A stretch of 64,000 nucleotides of DNA from CAWHJB01 sp963698715 (GTDB lineage: Bacteria > Chloroflexota > Anaerolineae > Anaerolineales > UBA4823). Shown here piece after piece: positions 7,768 to 17,181 of this stretch (its first letter is position 1; each line of letters opens with the position of its first letter). The translations under genes and the position numbers were made by a program. A model generated the notes under the pieces. It was given only the letters and a program-made list of their open reading frames with translations, was not told the origin of the DNA and did no database searches. Location: positions 434,001-498,000 of the forward strand of contig CAVORW010000001.1 of assembly GCA_963698715.1 (NCBI GenBank), read 5' to 3'.

Positions 7768-9123
7768 CTAGGGGTCATCCGGCTGGCCTAGAAGTCGCAG
7801 GTAATCTTGCAGGGTATCAATATCGGTTAACGGTTCAGAATTGTGCCAGGGAAGCCAATCAACCCGATAGCGAGAAAAAAGTGCCCTGCCACCGGTATCC
7901 CCGCTCAATTTCAACAATTCGGGAAATGTGAGCCGATCGAACAGAACCGGGTTGGAACGCTGTCCATCCACCAATGGGGCCAGGATGACAGGCATAGAAG
8001 CTGCCCGTTCCTCAACCAGGCTGCGAACCAGGGTGGCCGTAACCTCTGGCTGGTCGGCCAGCAGAAAGATCGCAGCCCCGGTTTGGGGCGGCAAAGCCTG
8101 GACCCCGGTAATCACAGACGAGCTCTGCCCCGCAGCCCAATTTAGGTTTCGGGCAATCTGCACCGGAAGGTCCGAGACAACCGCCTCCACTTCGGCGGCC
8201 TGGGCTCCACTCACGACTACTACAGGGGTTAAACCTGCCTGCAAGGCCGTGAGAGCAGCCCGGCGTACCAGGGGCTCACCCTGCCAGGGCAGCAGTTGTT
8301 TAAGCTGCCCAAAGCGGCTGGCGCCCCCTCCGGCCAGGATGATGCCTGCGATTGGTTCGTAAACCGCCAGCACAGCCTCGGCTTCGAGCGGCGCCTGCAA
8401 AGCGCTGATCAGCACGGCATCGTAAGCCGGCAGGGTCAACCGGGCTAACTGCTGTCCGCGGGCTTGCAGCTCAGGCGAGTCTGCCTGGTTTAACAGTGCA
8501 ACCCGCCGGGCACCGGGTGGGATATTCTTTAAACCACCCTGGGGCGAAGTCAGAACGCGGGCAAGGTGCTTATCGGTGATGGTTTGACCAGGGGCTAATT
8601 CTGCAAGCTTCCCAAACTGTTCGGGGCGATGCACCCACAAATGCTCCAGGGGCTGTCCCAGACCCGTCAAACCTGCTGCAACAACCACCAGGTTGGCCCA
8701 CTCTGGGATGGCAGGCTCGTGCTCTGCCGGCGCTTTAAGCGGCCTTTGCCGGGAGCCATCTGCTTCAACCAGCAAGGGCAGGCGCTGACGGGTGGCGATC
8801 TCGGCCAGTTCAGCCAGGCTATCCTCAGCCAACCCTGCCACGCGATTGTCATCAGCGGCTGGTCCTGTGAACAGCAGACAGCCAGACGAGAGTTCAGTTT
8901 CCAGAGAACTGATCTGGCCTTTTTTCTGAATGATAAAGTGCTGGTCAGCTTGTTCAAGCTGCCAACTGCCAAGATGGGTGGACGCGCTAACCAGGACAGG
9001 AAGGTCGCCAAGTTCGGCCGCCATCTGGCGGGCGGCCTGGAACAAAGCGGTAGTCTTGCCGCCTGCGCCAACCAGCGCCAGCCGGGTGTCGCGGGTTAAA
9101 CGGAGCGCCTGGTTCAGTTTCAT
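7768..9123 (-). CDS. YqeC-MocA fusion, molybdenum hydroxylase maturation
   Basis: A 451-residue two-domain protein. Residues 1 to about 235 form a YqeC-like NTPase (P-loop VGAGGKTTALFQAAR, then LLVEADGSRQRPLKAP), a family linked to selenium-dependent molybdenum hydroxylases. Residues from about 255 to the end form a second MocA-type transferase, starting IAGIILAGGGASRFGQLKQ, with FLLADQPEVT as the metal site. YqeC and MocA are normally separate genes; their fusion supports joint work on one cofactor. It starts seven bases after yqeB and is followed nine bases later by a stand-alone mocA. The selenium role is inferred from the family. Confidence 0.85.
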   Translation of the reverse strand: MKLNQALRLTRDTRLALVGAGGKTTALFQAARQMAAELGDLPVLVSASTHLGSWQLEQADQHFIIQKKGQISSLETELSSGCLLFTGPAADDNRVAGLAEDSLAELAEIATRQRLPLLVEADGSRQRPLKAPAEHEPAIPEWANLVVVAAGLTGLGQPLEHLWVHRPEQFGKLAELAPGQTITDKHLARVLTSPQGGLKNIPPGARRVALLNQADSPELQARGQQLARLTLPAYDAVLISALQAPLEAEAVLAVYEPIAGIILAGGGASRFGQLKQLLPWQGEPLVRRAALTALQAGLTPVVVVSGAQAAEVEAVVSDLPVQIARNLNWAAGQSSSVITGVQALPPQTGAAIFLLADQPEVTATLVRSLVEERAASMPVILAPLVDGQRSNPVLFDRLTFPELLKLSGDTGGRALFSRYRVDWLPWHNSEPLTDIDTLQDYLRLLGQPDDP

Positions 9124-9130
9124 CCCAGTA

Positions 9131-9928
9131 TCAGAGTTTGCGCCGCAGATCGGGTCGCGAAAGGATGGCTTCCAGGACGCCTCCGCCGATCGCCAGGGAT
9201 TTGTCTGAGATCAAATAGGCAAAAACCGGATCAGCCCGCGGATCAACATCACCGATCTTCAACCCGGGCCAAACCTGGATGCCCGGCCTGGCAATCCCTC
9301 GCAGTGTACCCGGAAATGGTGCCCGGACTTCCTGGTCCCCAATTTTTGCCACAAGCTGGCCCTCCTGGACCAGATCTCCGATTTCAGCCATGACCTCCAG
9401 GGTGCCGTGGCGCATCGCCCTCAACACCCGCTGGCTCCTCTGAGAGTTAATCTCGCCAGGGATGCCCGTGTCGGCTTGAGGACTGCCTTCCCAGATTGCC
9501 CGGCCGAGATAGTGACCGCGATTCGTCTCGATGGCAGCATGGCAGTTTACTCCGGCTATGCATCCGGGTCCTAGCCCAATCACCAGGGCTGCGGCGCTCA
9601 GAGGCAGGTCTGGTGCCTGCTTGGTCATGCGCCCATCGACGATCACCTCCGGATGCAGCTGGTGGCGTATCTCAGCGTTTGGGTCGATGATTACGGCGAT
9701 ATCGCCCTCTGCCAGGATCTCGCCGGCTTCCCGAGTCGATTTTGCCATCCTGGCAGTGATGCCTTCCACCGTGATATTCTGGCTGTAGATCGCTTCCCCA
9801 AAACTGACCATCCGCCGCACCATCACTGGCTGCGGAATCTCGGTGACTAATACTGCAATTCCTGCTCGGAAAAGACGGTAAGCGACGCCGCTGGACAGGT
9901 CGCCACCGCCCCGGATGAGAGCTAACAA
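9131..9928 (-). CDS. yqeB: YqeB, selenium-dependent molybdenum cofactor protein
   Basis: The 265-residue product begins LALIRGGGDLSSGVAYRL, a nucleotide-binding motif typical of the YqeB/EF2563 family, and contains ITVEGITARMA and a C-terminal biotinyl-like half (VQEGQLVAKIGDQEVRAPFPG). In genome surveys this family follows selenium-dependent molybdenum hydroxylases. The start is TTG at 9928, chosen because GAGGA lies seven bases before it and the family motif follows at once. No selD is present in the window, so selenium supply cannot be checked. The gene lies between ppc and the YqeC-MocA fusion with gaps of 13 and 7 bases, an operon-like spacing. Confidence 0.88.
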   Translation of the reverse strand: MLALIRGGGDLSSGVAYRLFRAGIAVLVTEIPQPVMVRRMVSFGEAIYSQNITVEGITARMAKSTREAGEILAEGDIAVIIDPNAEIRHQLHPEVIVDGRMTKQAPDLPLSAAALVIGLGPGCIAGVNCHAAIETNRGHYLGRAIWEGSPQADTGIPGEINSQRSQRVLRAMRHGTLEVMAEIGDLVQEGQLVAKIGDQEVRAPFPGTLRGIARPGIQVWPGLKIGDVDPRADPVFAYLISDKSLAIGGGVLEAILSRPDLRRKL

Positions 9929-9941
9929 GATGAATTCCTCT

Positions 9942-12656
9942 TTAACCTGTATTTTGCAGGCCGGCTGCTATCCCATTGATCGTTACGATCAATATTTCCC
10001 GGAGCGCAGCAGCCTGGCTGCTCTCTGGGTCGGCGATTGACTGCAGACGTTTCAACATTTCAACCTGGATGTAATTCAGCGGATCGACATAGGGATTGCG
10101 CAGCTGAATCGATCGTTGGATGATGGGCTCGGCTTCCATTAATTCTGAATGGCCGGTGATTGCCAGCAAAGCCGATTTGGTGCGCTCGTATTCTGCCCGA
10201 ATCATTCCGAAAACCTGTTTGGCAAATTCCTGATCGGGAGCCAGGGCGGAATACAGGGCCGCGATCTTCATATCAGCTTTAAGCAGTGAGAGCTCTGCAT
10301 TCTCCAGAACCGCTCTGAAGAAAGGCCAATCGGCAGACATTTCCTGAAGTAATTCCAGCGCAACCGCTGAGTTCAGGCCAGTCCCCAGGCCGTACCAACT
10401 GGGCAAGTTGAAGCGGCTCTGCATCCAGGAAAACACCCAGGGGATCGCCCGGATTTTCAGCACCACCGGGCCGCCGGGGACTCTGGAGGCCGGGCGAGAC
10501 CCCAGGTGCAGGCGTGTGATCTCCTCCAGCGGGGTGACGCTGCGCCAATACTCCAGGAACCCCGGGGTTTCATAAACCAGCGCCCGGTAAGTCCGCAGTG
10601 CATTGTGAGACATGACCTCCAGGGCTTCACGCCAGGCTGGCTTGACGGCTGGGAACTGGGCCTGGATATCTGGGGCAGAGGAAAGCAGAACAGCATTGAC
10701 AATCTGTTCGATATGGCGATGGGCTAAAGCCGGGTCGGCATAGCGCGAAGTGATGATTTCACCCTGCTCTGTCACTCGAAACCTCCCACCCACGCTGCCC
10801 GGTGGTTGAGCCCGGATGGCGCGGTTTGCTGGCCCGCCACCCCGTGCTACTGTGCCGCCGCGGCCATGGAACAATGTCAATGTCACACCGGCCTTCCGGC
10901 AGAGATCGGATATTTGTTCCTGAGCCTGATAAAGCCCCCAGTTTGCTGTCAGATAACCACCATCTTTATTGCTGTCGGAATAACCGATCATTACCATCTG
11001 GTGTCCTCCGCAGGTCCGCAGATGGCCTTGGTAAGCTTCCAGTTCGAATAGCTGCTGGAGGATGGCTGGGGCGGCATTTAGATCCGCAACTGTCTCAAAT
11101 AATGGCACAATCTGCAGACCATCGGCGCAGCCTGTCCAGCGCGCCAGCAGCAGAACGGTCAGGATATCGGCCGCATTGTGAGTCATGGAGATAATGAATG
11201 GACCTAACAGTTCTGAGCCGTAAACCTGGCGAGCGCGATCAATCAACTGAAACAAAGCCCAGGTCTCTGCTGTTTGTGGTTTTACGCCTGGATGGGTTGC
11301 CAGGGGCGGCGCAGGTTGGTTTAACAGCTGAGTCAGCAGGCCAATGCTCTCAGCCGGTGGAAGAGACTTGAATTCCGGGGTGATCTCAAGGGCTCGCAGA
11401 ACTTCTCCCAGGGCAGAATTCAACACACTTGCGTCTTCGCGGATATCGAGCCGGGCAGCTTGCAGGCCGAAGATCTGCAGCTGGCGCTGGACTTTCAAGG
11501 GCGCCTCTTCAGCCAGGGCAGCCGGGAGCGCCTTCTGAATAGTTCCCAGCGGGCTGGTAAAATCGGATAATTTCGCCCTGGCAGTGTGAGGCTCCAGAGA
11601 GAGCAGACGGGCTCGCATATCATCCTGGGAGGCATGCGCCAGGTCCTGGGCCAGCAGGGAAAGGGCCAGCCGGAAGGGTTCGTTGGCATAGCGATCCTCA
11701 AGATAAGCGACATGGGGTGGGAACGGCCTCCGCTCTTCAAGCCAGGTTTGCAGCTCTGCCGGGGGTGCAACCGACTGGGCACTCAAACTTAAGCGGCGTG
11801 CCAGATCTTGCATCGAATGGCGATGCTTCTCGACCGCCAGACCACGATGCAAGCGCAGGGTCTCGGCAGTTACTTCATGGGTGACATTCGGGTTGCCATC
11901 CCGATCCCCCCCGATCCAGGAGGCCAGCTGCAGCCAGGTAGGGCCGCTCTTGAGCCCGGGGTAATTGCGTTGTAAGGCCTCATCCAGCTCGGCATAGATA
12001 TCTGGGAGCACCTGCCAGAAGATTTCGTCAACAAAATACAACCCGGTGCGGACTTCATCAGTGACTGCTGGGCGCGTCGTCCGGGCTCGTTCTGTCAGCC
12101 AGGCGCTGGTTATTTCCGCGTTTAACGAAGCCTTGTATTTTGTTATCTCGCGCGGCAGCAGATCGACAGTGCTCAGGGCAGCAAGCAAACCGGCAATCCG
12201 GCGCATTTTCGACAGCATGGTCCGCCGCTTGGCTTCTGTCGGGTGAGCAGTCAGGACCAGCTCGATATGCAGGTTGTCTAGTATGGCGGCCATCTGCTGG
12301 GCGGTAACCCCGCCGGCATGCAGCAAGGCGACAGCTTCGCCGATCGAGTCGTGGACCGGATTGGGGGTAAGATCGCGTTGGCGCTGGCGCAGGGCGCGCA
12401 TTCGATGATGTTCTTCTGCCAGATTGACCAGATCAAAATACAGGGAGAAAGCAGCCGCAATAGGCCGGGCCTGTTCGGAACCTAAACGCTGGATCAGGCT
12501 GGCCAGTTGCAGCTCGCTGGCAGCCTCTCCGGCTCGAGCGGTTTTAGCCAGCGAGCGAATCTGCTCTTCCAGCTCAAAGATTGCCGGGGATTCTTGTTCT
12601 GCCAGCACCTGGCCCAGAACATCCCCGAGTAGGTGGATTGTTGCGGATAAATCCAT
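9942..12656 (-). CDS. ppc: Phosphoenolpyruvate carboxylase
   Basis: PEP carboxylase makes oxaloacetate from PEP and bicarbonate, refilling the TCA cycle. The 904 residues cover the whole bacterial-type enzyme. Catalytic motifs are VLTAHPTEAKRR with the active-site His, GGDRDGNPNV, MIGYSDSNKDGG, FHGRGGTVARGGGP with the mobile-loop glycines, and the C-terminal LRNPYVDPLNYIQ with an NG ending of the family type. It lies 19 bases after the Mo-binding subunit and 13 before yqeB, so a metabolic gene sits inside an otherwise molybdenum-related operon. Neighbourhood alone does not explain why. Confidence 0.96.
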   Translation of the reverse strand: MDLSATIHLLGDVLGQVLAEQESPAIFELEEQIRSLAKTARAGEAASELQLASLIQRLGSEQARPIAAAFSLYFDLVNLAEEHHRMRALRQRQRDLTPNPVHDSIGEAVALLHAGGVTAQQMAAILDNLHIELVLTAHPTEAKRRTMLSKMRRIAGLLAALSTVDLLPREITKYKASLNAEITSAWLTERARTTRPAVTDEVRTGLYFVDEIFWQVLPDIYAELDEALQRNYPGLKSGPTWLQLASWIGGDRDGNPNVTHEVTAETLRLHRGLAVEKHRHSMQDLARRLSLSAQSVAPPAELQTWLEERRPFPPHVAYLEDRYANEPFRLALSLLAQDLAHASQDDMRARLLSLEPHTARAKLSDFTSPLGTIQKALPAALAEEAPLKVQRQLQIFGLQAARLDIREDASVLNSALGEVLRALEITPEFKSLPPAESIGLLTQLLNQPAPPLATHPGVKPQTAETWALFQLIDRARQVYGSELLGPFIISMTHNAADILTVLLLARWTGCADGLQIVPLFETVADLNAAPAILQQLFELEAYQGHLRTCGGHQMVMIGYSDSNKDGGYLTANWGLYQAQEQISDLCRKAGVTLTLFHGRGGTVARGGGPANRAIRAQPPGSVGGRFRVTEQGEIITSRYADPALAHRHIEQIVNAVLLSSAPDIQAQFPAVKPAWREALEVMSHNALRTYRALVYETPGFLEYWRSVTPLEEITRLHLGSRPASRVPGGPVVLKIRAIPWVFSWMQSRFNLPSWYGLGTGLNSAVALELLQEMSADWPFFRAVLENAELSLLKADMKIAALYSALAPDQEFAKQVFGMIRAEYERTKSALLAITGHSELMEAEPIIQRSIQLRNPYVDPLNYIQVEMLKRLQSIADPESSQAAALREILIVTINGIAAGLQNTG

Positions 12657-12675
12657 ACGAAAGCGGCGCGCGGCC

Positions 12676-14916
12676 TTAGATTTTTCCCATGGAATGCAGG
12701 ATCCGGTCGGGTGTCAGAGGGAACTCATTGATCCACACCCCGATCGCGTCTCGAACAGCTGCGATAATTGCAGGCGCAACGGGCAGGAATGGCATTTCCG
12801 CCATACCCCGCGCCCCCCACGGACCAATAGGATCAGGATATTCGAGTATATGGGAATGGACCCGGTCGGGAACATCCAGAACGGTTGGGATCAGGTAGGT
12901 GGATAGCTGATCAGTTTTCACATAGCCATCTTGCTGGATGAAATTTTCCAGGATAGCATAGCCAGTCGCCTGGACCACTGCACCTTCAATTTGGCCCTCA
13001 ACCTGCTGAGGGTTGACTGCCCGGCCAACATCGTCAGCTGAAATGACATCCAACACCCGAACTAGGCCCGTTTCGGTATCCACCTCGACCAGCACTGCCT
13101 GAGCCACATACCCATAAGAAAAGTTGGGTTCCGATTTTCCGGTCTCTGGATCTAGCGGCGTGGTCGCGGGTGGTCGGTATTGATAGGTGCCAATCGCCGG
13201 GCGCTCTTCGGCCTGCCATTTCTGCAGGGCCAGCTGAGCAGCTCCGCGGATCGAATTGCCGGCCATGAAGGTCATGCGCGAGGCAGAAACACTCCCCGAG
13301 TTCTTGGTGTGCGCCGTATCCGAGGCTACCAGCTGGACCATCTCGAACGGCACGCCGACCGCCTCGGCTGTCATCTGGCTTAAGGCCGTATGCACACCCT
13401 GCCCGACTTCTGCGCCGGCATGGTAGATAATCACTTTTTCGATTTCGGCTTTACCCTGGAGCTCAACCGTCGCCCAGCAGTTTTCGGGCGCGCCAAACGA
13501 GAAGCCAACATTTTTAAATGCACAGGCAAAACCCACTCCGCGTTTCAGATGCGGCGCGCTGGTTTTCAGGTCGAAGATTGATCCAGGTCGAGATTCTGGT
13601 GGGCGCTGCCAGCCCCGGGAGGGCAACTGCTGCCAGCCGCCGGCCTCAGCGCAATGTTCCAATACCTGCGGCATGCTGACACCTTTGGGCAGCGGCGATC
13701 CAACGGACAGAAGCGAGCCTTCCTGCAGCAGGTTGCGAGCCCGCAGCTCGACAGGATCCATTTCGAGCGCTTCGGCTAGCTTGTTGATCTGTGATTCGGC
13801 TGCAAACGCCCCTTGCGGACCTCCAAAGCCTCGGAACGCGCCTCCCGGAATGTTATTGGTATAAACTGCGTAAGCATCAACGTTTACATTTGGAATTTCA
13901 TAAGGGCCGGTGCACATTAAGGTGGCATTACCCAGGACTTTGGTGGAGGTGTAAGCATAAGCCCCGCCATCGGCGATAACTTCAACCTCTGCGGCGATGA
14001 CTTTGCCGGCTTTGGTCGCACCCCAGCGAGTTTTGATCGTGTAAGGGTGGCGTTTGTGATGCCCGATGATCGATTCTTCCCGGCTCCAGATGATCTTTAC
14101 GGCTCGGTCGATGCCTTTCTGGTGCAGGCGGTAAGCAGCCAGTGCCAGCACGATCTGGACTGACATATCTTCGCGGCCCCCAAAAGCCCCACCGATCGCC
14201 GGATAAATGACCCTGATTTTTTCGAGCGGCAGGTTAAGAGAGTGGGCGATCTGCTCCTGGTCTTCGTGGGTCCACTGCCCGCCAACCACTACGGTGACGC
14301 GGCCTTCTTCGTCTATATATGCGACTCCGGCTTCTGGCTGCAAAAAGGCATGCTCCTGAGCTGGGGTGTGATATTGGCCTTCTACGATCACATCCGCCTG
14401 TTTAAAAGCTGCTTCGATATCTCCATGCCGGATGCGATAGTGGCAAAAAATATTTGAATCTAGGTCCGGGTGCAGCAGCGCAGCCCCTGGCTGCATGCCA
14501 GCTAATGGATCGCTCACAACCGGTATATCTTCATAATCCACTTCGATCAAATTGCGGGCCTTTGCCGCGATGACCTCATTTTCGGCGATCACAATGGCGA
14601 TTTGATCGCCCACAAACCGGACCCGCTCCGCAAAGGGTTTGCTGGAACCTGGGCCGCAGAACACAGGCTGGTCGGGCATGATCAGGCCGTATTCGTTTAC
14701 CGGTACATCTTTGGCGGTCAAAATCATCAGAACGCCGTCCAGAGCTTCGGCTCTACGGGTATCCAGGCGGGTGATGACAGCATGTGGGCGCCTGGCGAAT
14801 AGTATTTTGGCGTGAGCCTGATTGGGATAGTTAAAATCGCCCGGAAATTGCGCTTCACCGGTAACTTTACCCAGGGCGTCGATCCGAGTAATTGATTTTC
14901 CAACCGTGTATGTCAT
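12676..14916 (-). CDS. Xanthine dehydrogenase family, molybdopterin-binding subunit
   Basis: The 746 residues make up the large Mo-binding subunit. IGGAFGGREDMS and GAFRGFGGPQG are molybdopterin-contact loops, and GARGMAEMPFLP near the C-terminus keeps the catalytic glutamate seen in the GxGE motif of the family. It has no iron-sulfur or FAD domain, so it needs partner subunits; the 486-aa FAD/2Fe-2S fusion at 22586-24046 is the only unpaired candidate in the window. The substrate could be a purine, aldehyde or other heterocycle. It is first in the block Mo subunit, ppc, yqeB, yqeC-mocA, mocA. Co-location with yqeB/yqeC suggests the selenium-dependent class. Confidence 0.92.
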   Translation of the reverse strand: MTYTVGKSITRIDALGKVTGEAQFPGDFNYPNQAHAKILFARRPHAVITRLDTRRAEALDGVLMILTAKDVPVNEYGLIMPDQPVFCGPGSSKPFAERVRFVGDQIAIVIAENEVIAAKARNLIEVDYEDIPVVSDPLAGMQPGAALLHPDLDSNIFCHYRIRHGDIEAAFKQADVIVEGQYHTPAQEHAFLQPEAGVAYIDEEGRVTVVVGGQWTHEDQEQIAHSLNLPLEKIRVIYPAIGGAFGGREDMSVQIVLALAAYRLHQKGIDRAVKIIWSREESIIGHHKRHPYTIKTRWGATKAGKVIAAEVEVIADGGAYAYTSTKVLGNATLMCTGPYEIPNVNVDAYAVYTNNIPGGAFRGFGGPQGAFAAESQINKLAEALEMDPVELRARNLLQEGSLLSVGSPLPKGVSMPQVLEHCAEAGGWQQLPSRGWQRPPESRPGSIFDLKTSAPHLKRGVGFACAFKNVGFSFGAPENCWATVELQGKAEIEKVIIYHAGAEVGQGVHTALSQMTAEAVGVPFEMVQLVASDTAHTKNSGSVSASRMTFMAGNSIRGAAQLALQKWQAEERPAIGTYQYRPPATTPLDPETGKSEPNFSYGYVAQAVLVEVDTETGLVRVLDVISADDVGRAVNPQQVEGQIEGAVVQATGYAILENFIQQDGYVKTDQLSTYLIPTVLDVPDRVHSHILEYPDPIGPWGARGMAEMPFLPVAPAIIAAVRDAIGVWINEFPLTPDRILHSMGKI

Positions 14917-14978
14917 CGTATTCTCCGGAATTTTTGGTTTGACATTTTCGATGTCTGGGGCCGCTGTCTGTGGTCACG

Positions 14979-14984
14979 ATTATA
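14979..14984 (-). promoter_or_regulatory. Candidate -10 box for the molybdenum-hydroxylase block
   Basis: On the minus strand this is TATAAT, about 65 bases before the ATG of the Mo-binding subunit. No good TTGACA-like box lies 16-18 bases upstream, so the call rests on the -10 match and position only. Confidence 0.35.
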
Positions 14985-15420
14985 CCCCGCTTGCGCAAAG
15001 AAGATTGCGACAAGAGCTGGGGGATGGCGGATTTGCATCTTTGCATACCAGATTTTCAACCCAACCAGACCCGCTGGAATTGAGTTCAAGTTGCCCCAGT
15101 TTCACGTTATTCTACTAGATTTGAACCCAACAGCCGGTCTTGGTTTTCTGTCTCTTTGGGGATCCATGGGGTATGGGTGTAAATGGCCAGATTCCTTCCC
15201 ATCACAATATCTCCTATTGAGGCCGGTTGATCGGTTGGGTGTGCTCAAATATTGTATACAAATAATTTTGGTGTTCGGTTTGTGCGGCGCCAGCCGCACA
15301 AACCGAACACCAAATCTACCAACTTTGAGTGCTCCCGGCCGTTTGCTGTCAGTTCATCGCCAATATTTGATGATAAAATCTACACTTTGATGGTCATTCG
15401 TAAGGGAGGTTTTGGAAAGC
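14985..15420. other. Divergent intergenic region, no gene seen
   Basis: About 500 bases separate the divergent Mo subunit (minus) and the phosphoglycerate-mutase-like gene (plus). I see no coding frame with a ribosome site. It holds the candidate -10 box at 14979-14984 and the 22-bp hairpin at 15267-15314. GGGAGG at 15404-15409 belongs to the downstream gene. Confidence 0.5.
15267..15314. repeat. Perfect 22-bp inverted repeat with 4-base loop
   Basis: Arms 15267-15288 and 15293-15314 are exact inverse complements; the loop is GCCA. It lies between two divergent genes, so it is not at the end of either one and a simple terminator role is unlikely. A single-arm relative (GTGTTCGGTTT followed by ATGC) occurs near 38551, also intergenic. 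Confidence 0.8.
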
Positions 15421-16140
15421 ATGCAGTTATATTTTATCCGGCACGCTCAGTCAGAAAACAACGCCCTCTGGGTGCAAACCGGATCATCCCAGGGACGCAG
15501 TTCAGACCCAGACCTAACAGACGCAGGCCGCCAGCAGGCGGAGCAGCTGGCAGAATTTTTAAGCCACGAGCGTTTACCGCAACCCGCAAACCAGTGGGAC
15601 CCACAAAACCGATCAGGCTTTCGCTTGAGCCATCTGTATACCAGCCTGATGGTCAGGGCAGTTGCTACGGCTGTGCCGCTTGCCCAGGCATTGAAGCTGC
15701 CGCTCATGGCCTGGCAGGATTTGCATGAAATTGGGGGCATCTATTTAGATGACGAGCAGGGACAACCGATCGGGCTGCCGGGTAGAGGCCGCAGTTATTT
15801 TGCCCAAAATTATCCCGCTCTGCAGCTTGGGGATGAATTCAACGATCGGGGCTGGTGGAACCAGCCTTATGAACCGGATGAGGCCGCCGAGCCGCGCGCC
15901 CGGCGGGTGCTGGAGAGCCTGCTGGAACGGCATGGCAATAGCCAGGATCAGGTCGGCCTGGTCAGCCATGGGGGCTTTTACAACAGCCTGTTAAATGTGA
16001 TGTTCGAGTTTGGATCCACGTCTGAGCTGTGGCTGCTGATGAACAATGCCGCCATCACCCGTCTCGATATTCATCAAAACCGGATTGAGCTGGTGTATCA
16101 CAACCGGGTGGACTATCTCCCGGAGCACCTGATCACCTGA
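15421..16140 (+). CDS. Histidine phosphatase / phosphoglycerate mutase family protein
   Basis: The 239-residue product starts MQLYFIRHAQSENNALW, with the RHxxS/T phosphohistidine motif of the branch; the second catalytic His is in LVSHGGFYNSLL. The family includes phosphoglycerate mutases and many phosphatases for small phosphates, and the true substrate is unknown. I chose ATG 15421 over an in-frame TTG at 15412 because GGGAGG (15404-15409) is only two bases from the TTG. Its 3' end faces the EamA transporter gene on the other strand. No operon partner is visible. Confidence 0.85.
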   Translation: MQLYFIRHAQSENNALWVQTGSSQGRSSDPDLTDAGRQQAEQLAEFLSHERLPQPANQWDPQNRSGFRLSHLYTSLMVRAVATAVPLAQALKLPLMAWQDLHEIGGIYLDDEQGQPIGLPGRGRSYFAQNYPALQLGDEFNDRGWWNQPYEPDEAAEPRARRVLESLLERHGNSQDQVGLVSHGGFYNSLLNVMFEFGSTSELWLLMNNAAITRLDIHQNRIELVYHNRVDYLPEHLIT

Positions 16141-16204
16141 TTTGGAACTGGGGCAGTGGAATTCAACCGGACGAGCCGTATTAAAAGTCCAGATAACGGG
16201 CGAG

Positions 16205-17122
16205 TTAGCCTGCTGGGTGCGCCTCTCGTTCTGCAGGCTGGCCTCGTTCTGCCAGATAGACTCCGCTTAATATGGCAGCCGCGCCGATGAGAAAAGCAGT
16301 GCTCACCGTCTCATTCAAGACCAGGACTGCCGCAGCTGTGGCTATCAATGGCTCGATATTCTGAATAGCTGCCAGGCGAGAGGCCGGTGCCTGTTTGAGT
16401 GCATGGCTGTAAAGCAGAAAGCTGGCGGCAGTGCTCAACACCCCGGTGAAAAGCAGAGCGCCCCAACCTGTCAGGCTGAGACCTGGAATTTCCTGCCAGC
16501 CGCGCTGGGCCAGGAATACGGGCAAGCTGAATGACCAGCCAAAGAACATCATACCGGTTGTAATCAAAGCTGAGGGGCGTCCTCGAACAACTGCGCGGCT
16601 CATGATTGTGAAAACGGCCCACACAACTGCCGAGAGTAAAACCAGCAGGTTGCCTGGCTCGGACAGGTTGCTTCCGGCTTTCCAGGGCAGCAGCGTGCCG
16701 GTTGCGACGATCCCGGCCCCCGCAGTTGCCAGCAGCACCCCCAGGAATTGACCATAATGCAGCCTTTCTCGCAAAAATAATCCCCCCAGTAAAATGATAA
16801 ATGCTGGCGCCGTGGAAGCCAGAAAAGCTGCTGCCGAGGCAGTAGCGCTGGCTTGCCCGTACACTTGAAGGAACTGGTGCAAAGTGACTCCCACTGCGCC
16901 CAATGCAGCCATGCGCGGCAGGTCGGCCCGCTTTAATTGCCGCAGACTTCCCTGAAGCCAGGTCGTCGCGCCTAAGATGAGCCAACCCATCCCGTACCGC
17001 AGGATAATCACAGTAATCGGGGAGACCTCTTCCAGCGCGATTTTTATGGTAATAAATGAGATCCCCCATAACGAAATGGCTAGAGCGGTCTCGATTTGAG
17101 GCAGGTAATTGGATCGTCGCAT
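16205..17122 (-). CDS. EamA/DMT-family exporter
   Basis: A 305-residue membrane protein with about ten hydrophobic segments arranged as two EamA repeats: residues about 8-135 (start of repeat ISLWGISFITIKIAL) and about 150-290 (VVWAVFTIMSRAVV). Drug/metabolite transporters of this type usually export amino acids, metabolites or toxic compounds across the inner membrane. It lies 59 bases downstream of a TetR-type repressor gene on the same strand, so it is the probable target of that regulator. The substrate is not predictable. A 307-aa frame overlapping it in another phase is a shadow without membrane character. Confidence 0.88.
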   Translation of the reverse strand: MRRSNYLPQIETALAISLWGISFITIKIALEEVSPITVIILRYGMGWLILGATTWLQGSLRQLKRADLPRMAALGAVGVTLHQFLQVYGQASATASAAAFLASTAPAFIILLGGLFLRERLHYGQFLGVLLATAGAGIVATGTLLPWKAGSNLSEPGNLLVLLSAVVWAVFTIMSRAVVRGRPSALITTGMMFFGWSFSLPVFLAQRGWQEIPGLSLTGWGALLFTGVLSTAASFLLYSHALKQAPASRLAAIQNIEPLIATAAAVLVLNETVSTAFLIGAAAILSGVYLAERGQPAEREAHPAG

Positions 17123-17181
17123 GATTTCTGATTGGTACGCTTGTCGAGATGATTAAATTTCTTTGTTCTATGTTCGATTTT

